Assembly (NCBI GenBank): GCA_023386815.1 | Contig: JAEWIZ010000017.1 | Span: 1 to 64,000, forward strand | From: Bacillota bacterium | GTDB taxonomy: Bacteria; Bacillota; Clostridia; Lachnospirales; Lachnospiraceae | Reading direction: 5' to 3' | DNA length: 64,000 nucleotides | In this document: positions 34,711 to 43,646 of the stretch, in pieces | Position numbering within the stretch: position 1 is the first letter of the stretch | How the letters are laid out: every line of letters begins with the position of its first letter | Translations under genes and position numbers: made by a program | The notes under the pieces: generated by a model | The model's database searches: none | The model's input: the letters and a program-made list of their open reading frames with translations, nothing else | Told to the model about the DNA's origin: nothing

Positions 34711-36021
34711 ATGAACATATTTTACACAAGGCTATTTCAATGGAAGAATTTATTAGCTACTCTCGGTGTTTTAGTTTTATTACTTGCATTTGACAAACAG
34801 TCGGTAAGTGCAGCAGAGCAGACATACTTAATTAAAGTGAATCGGGCATACAACACAATAACTATTTATGAAAAAGACAAAAAAAATGCTTATACGGTTC
34901 CGGTGAAAGCAATGGTATGTTCTGTTGGGACAGGCAACCGAACCATCACCGGAACCTTTCAGACAAAGGGAAAATATCGTTGGAAATTACTTATGGGAGA
35001 TGTATATGGACAATATGCTACCCGGATTGTAGGGGGAATCTTATTCCATTCGGTATATTACTATGAAAATAATAATCCGGCAACCTTAGCAACCAAACAG
35101 TATAATAAGCTGGGTACAGCAGCTTCCCATGGCTGTATTCGGGTTTCCGTTGCGGATGCAAAGTGGATTTATGATAATTGTTCCGTAGGTACAACCGTAA
35201 TTATCTATGATGATAAAAAAAATCCGGGACCACTTGGTAAACCGGAAGCAATTAAAATCACAAAAGCCAATGGCTGGGATCCTACCGATCCGGATCCGAA
35301 AAATCCATTTCTCTCAAAAACACCGGAGATTAAGGGCGCAAAGAATCTGACAGTGATGCAGGGAGAGAAGCTGGATTTACTGAAGGGTATAACTGCTGTT
35401 TCTGCCACAGGAACCAATATTACGAAATCGGTCAAGATAGAGGGCAAGGTAAATTATGATGTGCCCGGTAAATACAAAATTACATATACGGTAAAGGATA
35501 TCCTGGGGATGATATCGAATAAAACGATCCAGGTTACAGTCGAGGAAAGTAATGGCCCTATTGAGTTTAAAGGAATCCGAGATAGAGTAGTTAATAACAA
35601 GGATCTGGTAACAACGGATGTTGCCCTTGAAGGGGTAGAAGCTTATCAAAATGGAAAAAAATTAGATCAATCACAAATAACAGTGGTGATTGACAAGGTA
35701 GAAGAGGATTATTATTTCCTGACGTATCAAGTGCTAAGAAATAAAAAGGTACTTGCTGAGACAACGGCTGAATTAATGGTAGATAACCTGGCACCAGACA
35801 TCCTGGTGGTTCCTGAATTGATTTTGAAATCAGGAGAGATTCCAGAGGAAAGCAGCTTGCTTTCGGGTGTAACTGTAATTGATAATTATTCATATACCAA
35901 GGATATTCTACTTGAGGCAATTATTGTCGGTGGTGAGCTAAATGACTGTAAAATTACGATTAAAGCCACCGATGAAGCAGGGAATGTGGCTACCGCGGAT
36001 GTTGTGATCCATTATGAATAA
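34711..36021 (+). CDS. Secreted L,D-transpeptidase (YkuD) with Ig-like repeats
   Basis: A 436-residue exported protein. The signal peptide spans about 1-31 (cleavage near VSAAEQ). A YkuD catalytic domain follows, with the active-site motif SHGCIRVS, whose Cys forms the acyl-enzyme for 3-3 peptidoglycan cross-links. The last 220 residues contain two to three DUF5011/Ig-like beta domains (GAKNLTVMQGEKLDLLKGI; VDNLAPDILVV). GGAG precedes the ATG at 34711. As the end of the glycan operon it may attach or accommodate the polymer in the wall, as inference. Confidence 0.9.
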   Translation: MNIFYTRLFQWKNLLATLGVLVLLLAFDKQSVSAAEQTYLIKVNRAYNTITIYEKDKKNAYTVPVKAMVCSVGTGNRTITGTFQTKGKYRWKLLMGDVYGQYATRIVGGILFHSVYYYENNNPATLATKQYNKLGTAASHGCIRVSVADAKWIYDNCSVGTTVIIYDDKKNPGPLGKPEAIKITKANGWDPTDPDPKNPFLSKTPEIKGAKNLTVMQGEKLDLLKGITAVSATGTNITKSVKIEGKVNYDVPGKYKITYTVKDILGMISNKTIQVTVEESNGPIEFKGIRDRVVNNKDLVTTDVALEGVEAYQNGKKLDQSQITVVIDKVEEDYYFLTYQVLRNKKVLAETTAELMVDNLAPDILVVPELILKSGEIPEESSLLSGVTVIDNYSYTKDILLEAIIVGGELNDCKITIKATDEAGNVATADVVIHYE

Positions 36022-36055
36022 ATAGAAGAGAAAAGGTTAATATTTTCTTTGTAGA

Positions 36056-36086
36056 GACAAAAAGGCGCAAATCAGCGCCTTTTGTC
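36056..36086 (+). terminator. Terminator of the glycan operon
   Basis: GACAAAAAGGCGC pairs with GCGCCTTTTGTC (one bulged A) around a 6-base loop. T-rich bases lie within the 3' arm only. The remaining gap to citrate synthase holds just the promoter below. Confidence 0.75.
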
Positions 36087-36231
36087 GAAAGTGTTCACAT
36101 AGAAATTCACTATTAATGATACCAAAAATCATATTCCCGTAATTAAGATACCTGTCAATAAAAATCAGCTTTTATGAGTAGTTAAATAATTATAAACAAA
36201 ATTATATTTTTATAAGGATTTAATTTGGGGA

Positions 36232-36259
36232 TTGCATACAAACATATCTATGTTATAAT
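36232..36259 (+). promoter_or_regulatory. Promoter of the citrate synthase gene
   Basis: TTGCAT, 16 bases, exact TATAAT, about 95 bases before the start codon. Confidence 0.6.
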
Positions 36260-36356
36260 TATACCAATATTACTTATAGTAATAAAATGGAAAAAAATAG
36301 GCAACTAGTAAACCAACGTTGATCCAAAAGAGCTTGGACAATAGAAAGGAGATAAC

Positions 36357-37724
36357 ATGAATAAGTATTCCGAAATTACGCCAGAAATTATGGAACTTAC
36401 TGAGTTATGCAAGAAGAATACGATGATAGACCCTGGACTATATACGGTTTATGATGTAAAACGTGGTTTAAGAGACTTGAATGGAAGAGGTGTGTTAACG
36501 GGTCTCACTGAAATCTGTGAAATTGTATCACATAAGCAGGTTGATGGGGTAGAGTTGCCTTGTGAAGGAAAATTGTATTACCGAGGTGTTGACGTAGAAG
36601 AATTTATCAGCGGATATATGAAAGAAAAGAGATTTGGCTTTGAAGAGGCCACGTATCTTTTATTATTCGGTAATCTACCTACGGAGGAGCAATTAACTAA
36701 ATTTGTTCGATTATTAGAGGAAAAAAGAGAATTGCCCCCAAGCTTTGTAAGAGACATAATCATGAAGGCTCCAAGTAAGGATATGATGAATACCCTGTCA
36801 AGAAGTGTATTAACACTTTATTCCTATGATGATATGGCGGATAATACCACTATGGAAAATGTGTTAAGACAAAGTCTTCAATTAATAGCCCTATTTCCGC
36901 TATTATCAGTGTATGGCTATCAGGCGTATGGTCACTATCATCATAACAAGAGCCTTGTTATTCATCCGCCAAAGGAAGGACTTTCCACTGCTGAGAATTT
37001 ATTATACATGCTTCGTCCCAATAAGAAATATACGGAGCTGGAAGCAAAGATCCTAGATGTTGCACTCGTACTTCATGCTGAACATGGCGGTGGTAATAAT
37101 AGTTCCTTTACAACTCATGTGGTAACTTCGTCAGGTACAGATACATATTCATCTGTTGCTGCTTCCTTAGGCTCATTGAAGGGACCCAAACATGGTGGCG
37201 CTAACATTAAGGTTATGCAGATGTTTGATGACATGAAGGAAAAGATTAAGAACTGGGAAGATGAAGAAGAAATTAGCGCTTACCTTTCTGATATTTTGAA
37301 CAAAAAAGCCTTTGATAAAATGGGGTTGATTTATGGTATGGGACATGCGGTCTATTCCATTTCAGACCCTAGGGCAAATGTGTTAAAACAATATGTGAGA
37401 AGCTTATCCGAAGAAAAGGGATTGATGAAGGAATTCGGCTTATACGAAATGGTTGAACGGCTTGCACCTGAAATTATCGGAAGAGAGAGAAAGATGTATA
37501 AGGGTGTTAGTGCAAATGTAGACTTTTATAGCGGCTTTGTATATCATATGCTGGATCTTCCAAAAGAGTTGTATACTCCTATTTTTGCAATTGCAAGAAT
37601 TTCAGGTTGGAGTGCTCATCGCCTTGAAGAATTAAATAATGCAGGGAAAATAATCAGACCAGCCTATGAGAGTGTTGCAAAGAGAAAAGGTTATATCTCG
37701 CTGGAACAACGAATAGCAGATTAA
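36357..37724 (+). CDS. gltA: Citrate (or 2-methylcitrate) synthase
   Basis: A 455-residue enzyme that joins acetyl-CoA and oxaloacetate. The catalytic set is present: His in HAEHGGGNNSS, His in GMGHAVYSISDPRA, and an Asp near the C-terminus (ANVDFYSG). The first 45 residues form an extension common in clostridial forms. In a fermenter it serves glutamate synthesis through a partial TCA branch. The gene has its own promoter and is not next to aconitase or isocitrate dehydrogenase. A methylcitrate function cannot be ruled out from sequence alone. AAAGGAG lies upstream of the ATG. Confidence 0.92.
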   Translation: MNKYSEITPEIMELTELCKKNTMIDPGLYTVYDVKRGLRDLNGRGVLTGLTEICEIVSHKQVDGVELPCEGKLYYRGVDVEEFISGYMKEKRFGFEEATYLLLFGNLPTEEQLTKFVRLLEEKRELPPSFVRDIIMKAPSKDMMNTLSRSVLTLYSYDDMADNTTMENVLRQSLQLIALFPLLSVYGYQAYGHYHHNKSLVIHPPKEGLSTAENLLYMLRPNKKYTELEAKILDVALVLHAEHGGGNNSSFTTHVVTSSGTDTYSSVAASLGSLKGPKHGGANIKVMQMFDDMKEKIKNWEDEEEISAYLSDILNKKAFDKMGLIYGMGHAVYSISDPRANVLKQYVRSLSEEKGLMKEFGLYEMVERLAPEIIGRERKMYKGVSANVDFYSGFVYHMLDLPKELYTPIFAIARISGWSAHRLEELNNAGKIIRPAYESVAKRKGYISLEQRIAD

Positions 37725-37782
37725 ATTAATTCTTATCAAAAATAATTACTAAAAATTACATGTAAAAAAGAAATATATTCTA

Positions 37783-37811
37783 GCATAGTTCAATTCCATC
37801 TGCACATACTA
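37783..37811 (+). promoter_or_regulatory. Sigma-G type promoter of the SASP gene
   Basis: GCATA, 17 bases, CATACTA: a match to the sigma-G pattern (GHATR ... CATNHTA). It would drive forespore expression of the spore protein gene with a leader of about 100 bases. Confidence 0.65.
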
Positions 37812-37920
37812 TGACTGTAACAACTTAATGAAATATTTTGAAGGTATATTTCACTAAGCGGTAAACAACAACACAAACTATTTTGAGTGTTAAATCAAAA
37901 TATGAAATGGAGGAGTTTAT

Positions 37921-38121
37921 ATGTCAAGTAGAAACAGAGTAGAAGTTCCAGAAGCAAAAGAAGCATTAAATCGTTTTAAATATGAAGTTGCCAATGAACT
38001 TGGTGTTCCTTTAAAGCAAGGTTACAATGGTGACTTAACATCCAAACAGAATGGTTCTGTAGGCGGTTATATGGTTAAGAAAATGATCGCAGATTATGAA
38101 AACAGAATGGCAGGTAAATAA
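37921..38121 (+). CDS. Small acid-soluble spore protein, alpha/beta type
   Basis: A 66-residue DNA-binding spore protein that coats and protects the chromosome in the dormant spore and is degraded at germination. The conserved parts are KEALNRFKYEVANELGVPL and the C-terminal NGSVGGYMVKKMI. The GPR protease site normally seen in the first part (E-F/I-A-x-E) is represented by FKYEVANE. GGAGGAG precedes the ATG. Strong evidence that the organism sporulates. A monocistronic gene with its own terminator. Confidence 0.94.
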   Translation: MSSRNRVEVPEAKEALNRFKYEVANELGVPLKQGYNGDLTSKQNGSVGGYMVKKMIADYENRMAGK

Positions 38122-38145
38122 TTAAAGTAAGATAAAAGATTATTG

Positions 38146-38180
38146 ATACGGTTGTCAAGTAAATTGACAACCGTATTTTT
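38146..38180 (+). terminator. Terminator of the SASP gene
   Basis: A 13-bp perfect stem (ATACGGTTGTCAA and complement), 5-base loop, T run. Confidence 0.93.
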
Positions 38181-38240
38181 GATAGTCTTAATAACTTATT
38201 GAAATCTTATACAGGATAGGATAAACTTACAATAAAAAAG

Positions 38241-38268
38241 TTGACAAAAATTTATAATATACTAAAAT
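38241..38268 (+). promoter_or_regulatory. Promoter of the rsmD-coaD unit
   Basis: Exact TTGACA, 16 bases, TAAAAT, about 65 bases before rsmD. Confidence 0.65.
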
Positions 38269-38333
38269 ATAATTTGAAGTCATTAACAATAGTGGATTGT
38301 CCAGCTAGTGAAACTGAACAATGGAGAGTTTGT

Positions 38334-38888
38334 ATGAGAGTTATAGCGGGGAAAGCAAGAAGATTGCAGCTAAAGACGCCGGAGGGGCTGGAGACCAGGC
38401 CAACGACGGATAAAACAAAAGAGACGTTATTTAATATTTTGAATCCTTATCTGGCAGATTCTGATTTTTTGGATTTATTTGCTGGTAGCGGAGCCATAGG
38501 CATTGAGGCCTTATCAAGAGGGGCAAAATATGCTGCTTTTGTTGAAAATAGCAAAGCTGCGATAGAATGTATTCGTACGAATCTCAAAACTACCAAGCTA
38601 GAGGAAAGCGCGGAGATCATTGCTTATCAAGCGGTGGAAGCTATCCGCATTTTAGAGATTAAGGGTAAGGTTTTTGATGTGATATTTATGGATCCGCCAT
38701 ATAATTGTCTCTATGAGAAGGAAGTACTTCTTGCCCTGCAAAATTCAAATATTATATACTGTGATACCATTATTGTAATTGAAGCTTCCTTGAAAACGGA
38801 TTTTGACTATCTGGAGGATACCAAATTTCGTATTTATAAAAGAAAAGAATATAAAACAAATCAGCATGTATTTATTGAGTTGAAATAA
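38334..38888 (+). CDS. rsmD: 16S rRNA (guanine-966-N2)-methyltransferase
   Basis: A 184-residue SAM-dependent methyltransferase acting on G966 of 16S rRNA in the 30S subunit. Motif I is LDLFAGSGAIGIEAL, the catalytic motif IV is DPPYN, and the N-terminal MRVIAGKARRLQL is typical. The ATG at 38334 has GGAGAG upstream; the frame extends back to 38241, but that part overlaps the promoter. coaD follows 59 bases later, a pairing found in most bacteria. Confidence 0.95.
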   Translation: MRVIAGKARRLQLKTPEGLETRPTTDKTKETLFNILNPYLADSDFLDLFAGSGAIGIEALSRGAKYAAFVENSKAAIECIRTNLKTTKLEESAEIIAYQAVEAIRILEIKGKVFDVIFMDPPYNCLYEKEVLLALQNSNIIYCDTIIVIEASLKTDFDYLEDTKFRIYKRKEYKTNQHVFIELK

Positions 38889-38947
38889 ATATTGTCTGAG
38901 ATACGAAAGCAATGGACAAGCCATATGCTTGCTGTGGAGGTATATGA

Positions 38948-39436
38948 ATGAAGGTCGGTATTTATCCCGGCAGCTTTGACCCAATTACGTTAGGACATCT
39001 GGACATTATCGTTCGTGCCTCAAAATTGGTGGATCAGCTGATCATAGGAGTTTTACAAAATAAATCGAAAAAACCTTTGTTTTCTTCGGAAGAACGGGTT
39101 ATGATGATAGAGAAAGTGATAAAAGAATATACGGATATTGAGGCGATAAAGGTAATTGCCTTTGATGGACTTTTAATTGACTTTGCCAGACAACAGGAGG
39201 CAACGATTATTGTAAGAGGTCTAAGGGCTATTACAGATTTTGAATATGAATTGCAGATCGCACAAACCAATCATAAATTAAATGCGAAAGTAGATACCGT
39301 ATTTTTTACGACAAGCGTAGAGTATTCTTATTTAAGTTCTAGTGCGGTAAGGGAAATTGCAGCATTTGGCGGAGATATCAGGCAATTCGTACCGGCAAGT
39401 ATTGTTCAGCCGATCTATGACAAATATAAAATATAA
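38948..39436 (+). CDS. coaD: Phosphopantetheine adenylyltransferase
   Basis: A 162-residue enzyme, the fourth step of coenzyme A synthesis: ATP plus 4'-phosphopantetheine gives dephospho-CoA. It has the nucleotidyltransferase motif YPGSFDPITLGH (residues 5-16) and the C-terminal LSSSAVREIA, the ISSTxxR equivalent. GGAGG stands upstream of the ATG. Size is standard. The coiled-coil gene begins 13 bases downstream in the same unit. Confidence 0.96.
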   Translation: MKVGIYPGSFDPITLGHLDIIVRASKLVDQLIIGVLQNKSKKPLFSSEERVMMIEKVIKEYTDIEAIKVIAFDGLLIDFARQQEATIIVRGLRAITDFEYELQIAQTNHKLNAKVDTVFFTTSVEYSYLSSSAVREIAAFGGDIRQFVPASIVQPIYDKYKI

Positions 39437-39449
39437 GGAGTGTTTGAGA

Positions 39450-40097
39450 ATGGGAGCAAGCAGAATAGAGCAGTTAATTGAGGATATTTATGAATTCGTT
39501 GAAAGTTGCAGAATGCAACCCTTATCAAGCACAAAGGTAATCGTACCCAAAGATGAGTTATATGATTTATTGGACGAGCTTCGTCTAAGAACACCGGATG
39601 AAATAAAACGTTATCAAAAAATCATAGCGAATCGGGATGCAATTATTGCTGATGCCGAAGAAAAAGCAGAGAATATCCTTCGCCAAAACAGAGATAAGGC
39701 AAAGGAGTTATTAAATGAGCATGAAATTATGCAACAGGCTTACTATCAGGCAAATGAAATGATTATGCAGGCTTCTGACGAAGCTGACCGTCTCCGCAAG
39801 GAAGCTGCAGAAGAGGCAGACCAAATCAGGACGGGTGCATTAATTTACTCCAATGAAGTGTTATCCGAAGTAGAGAGTGTATTAGCAAATGCTTATGAGT
39901 CTGCTGTTTCAAAATATGATGGTTTCATTGGTACTTTAAAGAATAATCTTGAGATTATCAATAGTAATAAGAGAGAATTACATGAACAGCTTTATCCTCA
40001 GAATAATAGTCAGAGCAGTGTAACAGCTGCATCGGAGACTTTCTCTGAAGAGGACTTTGATTTTGACGAGAATACATTTATGAATGATATTCAGTAG
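39450..40097 (+). CDS. Coiled-coil protein of unknown function next to coaD
   Basis: A 215-residue cytoplasmic protein. The first 60 residues look globular (IEQLIEDIYEFVESC). A long charged coiled coil follows (about 70-145) with repeated ADEEAE-type heptads, and a disordered acidic C-terminus ends the protein. Such proteins are sometimes labelled ATPase subunit H-like because of the coiled coil, but no catalytic motif is seen. GGAG lies upstream of the ATG at 39450. The frame is open from 39357, inside coaD, which I reject. DivIVA-like scaffolding is possible. Confidence 0.8.
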   Translation: MGASRIEQLIEDIYEFVESCRMQPLSSTKVIVPKDELYDLLDELRLRTPDEIKRYQKIIANRDAIIADAEEKAENILRQNRDKAKELLNEHEIMQQAYYQANEMIMQASDEADRLRKEAAEEADQIRTGALIYSNEVLSEVESVLANAYESAVSKYDGFIGTLKNNLEIINSNKRELHEQLYPQNNSQSSVTAASETFSEEDFDFDENTFMNDIQ

Positions 40098-40100
40098 TTA

Positions 40101-41090
40101 TTAGTGAAAGAGTGTATTTACATAGATCGTGGAAAGTAAAAAAGCGATCATGGCTACAATAACTCTGGCATATAGATAAGAACGAATGGATAGTTTTGAT
40201 CCCTGTATAACACTTTTTGTTTGTGCAATACCAGATAAGCCACCAAAAGAAGTGAGAGCAGTAATCAGGACTATCTTTGTTTTTATATCCATGGATGTAC
40301 TGCAAATCTGGCTTATGCCTGTTGTGATCTCAAGAATACCCATCGCCAAAGCTTTCACAACACCAGAAGAAGGAATGGTATCTTTCATAATTTGAGCTAA
40401 AATAGAAAATAATATGATATAGCCGCCGATTCTTGTCACAATTTCAAAGCCATTCATAATTGCACCATCAAGCATTTCGAAACGAAAGGAGCCTGAGGGT
40501 TTCGCTAATTCACCTATCTGTGTAATAGCTACTTTACCCTCTGCATGCCGATTTCGCTTATTTGATTTTGCCATCCAATGAATAAGACGAAAAATAAAAG
40601 CGCCAAGGATTGCAGAGCCATAAATAATAGCGAACAGGGCGTACTTGATACTAGGAAGATTCAATTGGGTCAGTGATATGTATCCTATGATGAACATAGG
40701 GCTGGCGTTATTACACATTGCCATTAAAAATTGCGCTTCTTCCGTGGAGATACGGTGTTCTGACTCCAAATCAGCAGAAGTCTTTGCTCCCATAGGAATT
40801 CCGGATAAAAAGCCAATTACGACGGGATAACAGCCCTCTCTGCTAATATGAAACACTTTTCCAAAGATGGGATAAAACACTTTGCTGATCTGCTTTGTAA
40901 TGCTTAAACGAACAATCAGATTCGATACAATAATAAATGGAAGCAGGTTTGGTAGTACATTATGAAACCACAAAAGTAATCCGGAGCTAGCGCCGTGAAA
41001 TACAGAGTCCGGAAATAATAGCATCAGGATTAAAAACAAAAGAACGGCTAATTTGATTAAAGTACCCTTTCGTGCTTTTAGAAAATTCAT
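40101..41090 (-). CDS. ylbJ: Sporulation membrane protein YlbJ
   Basis: A 329-residue polytopic protein (about eight helices) of the YlbJ family, required in B. subtilis for heat-resistant spores; it has nucleoside-transporter gate domains. Recognised by LLLWFHNVLPNLLPFIIVSN, GFLSGIPMGAKTSADL and SFGGLSGIAQTKSVI. The ATG at 41090 has AAGGAG upstream; a start at 41111 is less likely. Its stop lies three bases from the convergent coiled-coil gene, with no terminator between. Linked to coaD and rsmD, as in Bacillus, but inverted. Confidence 0.93.
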   Translation of the reverse strand: MNFLKARKGTLIKLAVLLFLILMLLFPDSVFHGASSGLLLWFHNVLPNLLPFIIVSNLIVRLSITKQISKVFYPIFGKVFHISREGCYPVVIGFLSGIPMGAKTSADLESEHRISTEEAQFLMAMCNNASPMFIIGYISLTQLNLPSIKYALFAIIYGSAILGAFIFRLIHWMAKSNKRNRHAEGKVAITQIGELAKPSGSFRFEMLDGAIMNGFEIVTRIGGYIILFSILAQIMKDTIPSSGVVKALAMGILEITTGISQICSTSMDIKTKIVLITALTSFGGLSGIAQTKSVIQGSKLSIRSYLYARVIVAMIAFLLSTIYVNTLFH

Positions 41091-41183
41091 GAAAATACTC
41101 CTTGAAGACAAGTGACGGGTTTATTATAATTTATTGAAATGGATCAAGTTTTATTCAAGAATATAATGATAGGAGATGCTTTT

Positions 41184-42989
41184 ATGGCACAGAACAAGAT
41201 CTTACCAAAAAGAAGTGAAGTCGAGAAGAAATATACCTGGGCAATTGAGGATCTGTATAGTTCCGATGAACAATGGCAAATAGAGTATAATAAGGTGAAG
41301 GAAATGCTGCCGACTATCCTGGAATACCAGGGCAGACTTTCAAAGTCGGGGGATTTATTATTAGGCTTTTTGCAGCTGTCAGATGAGATTAGTAAGTTAA
41401 TGGAACGAGTATATGTATATGCAAGCCAGAAATGTCATGAAGATACAGCAAATCCTGTTTATCAGGACTTATCAAATAAAGCAGGTGCGCTATCGGTACA
41501 GCTAAATAGTGCCTTGTCCTTTGCAACACCCGAAATTTTGACGATACCACTGGAAACTATTTCACAATTTCATGCAGAGAACCATGGATTAGCGGAATAT
41601 GATTTTTATTTGAAGGACATTCTACGTCTGAAGCCCCACGTTCTCTCAGCAGAGATGGAGACGCTTCTGGCGGATGCTGGTGAAATCGGTGATAGTGCAA
41701 GCAATATCTTCTCCATGTTCAACAATGCAGATATAAAGTTTCCTGAGGTTGAGGATGAGAACGGGGATAAAGTTCAAATAACGCATGGTCGTTATGGACA
41801 GCTATTAGAAAGCCCGGATCGCAGAGTAAGAAGAGCTGCCTTTGAGGGAGTATATTCTACCTATAAGAGTTATCGAAACACTCTTGCAGCCTCCTTTAGC
41901 GCAAATGTAAAGCAGGAGGTGTTTTTTACAAAGGCAAGAAAGTATAAATCTACCCTGGAGAGAGCATTAAATGCAGGAAATATCCCCACTGAGGTGTATA
42001 CAAATCTGGTAGACGCAGTCCATGAAAACCTTCACCTGATGCATCGCTATGTAGCCTTGCGTAAAAAGTTACTGGGACTAGAAGAGCTTCATATGTATGA
42101 CTTGTATGCTCCGTTGGTAGCAGATATAAAGATGGAGATACCCTTTGAAGAAGCTAAAAGTATCGTTGCCAAAGGATTGGAACCCTTGGGTGATGACTAT
42201 CAGAGAGTCCTGCAGGAAGGCTATCACAGTCGTTGGATTGATATTTATGAGAATGAAAATAAACGAAGTGGTGCCTACTCCTGGGGTGCATATGGAACCC
42301 ATCCCTATGTTTTGCTAAATTATAACGATACTCTCGATAATGTATACACCTTGGCTCATGAGATGGGGCATGCAATTCACAGCTATTATTCCGATCAAAC
42401 ACAGCCTTATGTATATGCCGGTTACAAAATATTTGTTGCAGAGGTTGCTTCTACCTGTAATGAATCTCTGTTAATTGATTACATGCTGAAAAATACCAAT
42501 GACAAGAAGCAAAAGGCATATTTAATTAATCATTTTCTGGAAAAGTTTAAGGGCACCTTATTCCGCCAGACCATGTTTGCAGAATTTGAGATGATTACAC
42601 ATAAGATGGTAGAGGAGGAGGAAAGCTTAACAGCGGATGCCTTATGCAAGATTTATCATGACCTGAATGTCAAATATTTTGGTGATGGCATTGTGATAGA
42701 CCCGGAAATTGATATGGAGTGGTCTAGAATACCTCATTTTTATAATGCATTTTATGTTTATCAATATGCTACCGGATATTCTGCAGCAATTGCCTTATCG
42801 AGAAGAATTCTAAACGAAGGAACTCCAGCAGTTGAAGATTATATTAGGTTCTTAAGCAGTGGAAGCTCAAACTATCCAATTGAGCTTCTGAAGGCGGCAG
42901 GAGTGGATATGAGTACCAAAGAACCGGTTCATCAGGCATTGCAACTGTTTGAAGAGTTACTTGGACAGATGGAAGAGTTGATGAAATAA
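41184..42989 (+). CDS. pepF: Oligoendopeptidase F
   Basis: A 601-residue M3-family zinc metallopeptidase, cytoplasmic, that cuts short peptides. The zinc motif HEMGH (residues about 390-394) is inside LAHEMGHAIHSYY, and the second-shell Glu is in AEVASTCNE. AGGAG eight bases before the ATG at 41184 sets the start; the open frame reaches back to 41139, where it would overlap the ylbJ promoter region. Length is normal for PepF. Likely monocistronic; the DUF1801 gene follows after 77 bases. Confidence 0.95.
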   Translation: MAQNKILPKRSEVEKKYTWAIEDLYSSDEQWQIEYNKVKEMLPTILEYQGRLSKSGDLLLGFLQLSDEISKLMERVYVYASQKCHEDTANPVYQDLSNKAGALSVQLNSALSFATPEILTIPLETISQFHAENHGLAEYDFYLKDILRLKPHVLSAEMETLLADAGEIGDSASNIFSMFNNADIKFPEVEDENGDKVQITHGRYGQLLESPDRRVRRAAFEGVYSTYKSYRNTLAASFSANVKQEVFFTKARKYKSTLERALNAGNIPTEVYTNLVDAVHENLHLMHRYVALRKKLLGLEELHMYDLYAPLVADIKMEIPFEEAKSIVAKGLEPLGDDYQRVLQEGYHSRWIDIYENENKRSGAYSWGAYGTHPYVLLNYNDTLDNVYTLAHEMGHAIHSYYSDQTQPYVYAGYKIFVAEVASTCNESLLIDYMLKNTNDKKQKAYLINHFLEKFKGTLFRQTMFAEFEMITHKMVEEEESLTADALCKIYHDLNVKYFGDGIVIDPEIDMEWSRIPHFYNAFYVYQYATGYSAAIALSRRILNEGTPAVEDYIRFLSSGSSNYPIELLKAAGVDMSTKEPVHQALQLFEELLGQMEELMK

Positions 42990-43066
42990 CCAAAACAATA
43001 AATACCTGGAAGAAAGAAGTAACGAAGGATTTGTTTATTAATATACAAATATAAAGGAGGAAGAGG

Positions 43067-43480
43067 ATGGCGGAAAATAACGATAATTTCACAACCGTTG
43101 ACGAATATATTAGTTTGTATTCGCCCGAGATCCAGGAGAAGCTACAAGCGATACGTAAAGTTATAAAAGAAAATGTTCCAGATAAGACAGAGGAAAAGAT
43201 CAGTTGGAGGATGCCAACCTATGCATTGCATGGTAATTTGGTTCATTTTGCAGCCTTCCAAAAGCATATCGGCTTTTATCCGGCACCGGATGGAATTGAA
43301 GCTTATCAGGAGCAGCTTGCCAAATATAAGACCTCAAAAGGGGCTATACAGTTTCCGTTAGATCAGCCGCTGCCCTTGGAGTTAATCGGTGAAATTGTTC
43401 GTTATCGTGTGGAGCAGAATGTAAGAATGGCCGAAAGTAAGGTGAAAAAAAGCAATATTCAGAAGGCGGAAGAAGAATAG
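43067..43480 (+). CDS. DUF1801 (YdhG-like) protein
   Basis: A 137-residue protein of the DUF1801 family. Clear marks are VDEYISLYSPEIQEKLQAIR, KISWRMPTYALHG and the HIGFYPAPDGI segment. Structures of relatives resemble frataxin-like or iron-chaperone folds, but the function is uncertain. It ends in a charged, lysine-rich tail. AAGGAGG stands upstream of the ATG. A terminator hairpin separates it from tmcAL. Confidence 0.85.
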   Translation: MAENNDNFTTVDEYISLYSPEIQEKLQAIRKVIKENVPDKTEEKISWRMPTYALHGNLVHFAAFQKHIGFYPAPDGIEAYQEQLAKYKTSKGAIQFPLDQPLPLELIGEIVRYRVEQNVRMAESKVKKSNIQKAEEE

Positions 43481-43516
43481 GCTTTCTCTTTTGAAGGGTA
43501 ATATTTTTAAATGATT

Positions 43517-43575
43517 AAAATACGTCCTTTTTTCAACTAGAAAGAATATATCATAGTTGAGAAAGGACGTATTTT
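43517..43575. terminator. Bidirectional terminator between DUF1801 and tmcAL
   Basis: A long stem: AAAATACGTCCTTT pairs with AAAGGACGTATTTT, a small internal loop follows, then CAACTA/TAGTTG, with T and A tracts on either side. It suits the convergent genes. Confidence 0.85.
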
Positions 43576-43646
43576 GGTTAAGATAGTTTCTGCCTTATTG
43601 AGTTTACAATTACTTATTTGTTATTGTAGAAAGAAGAGCATCCTAG

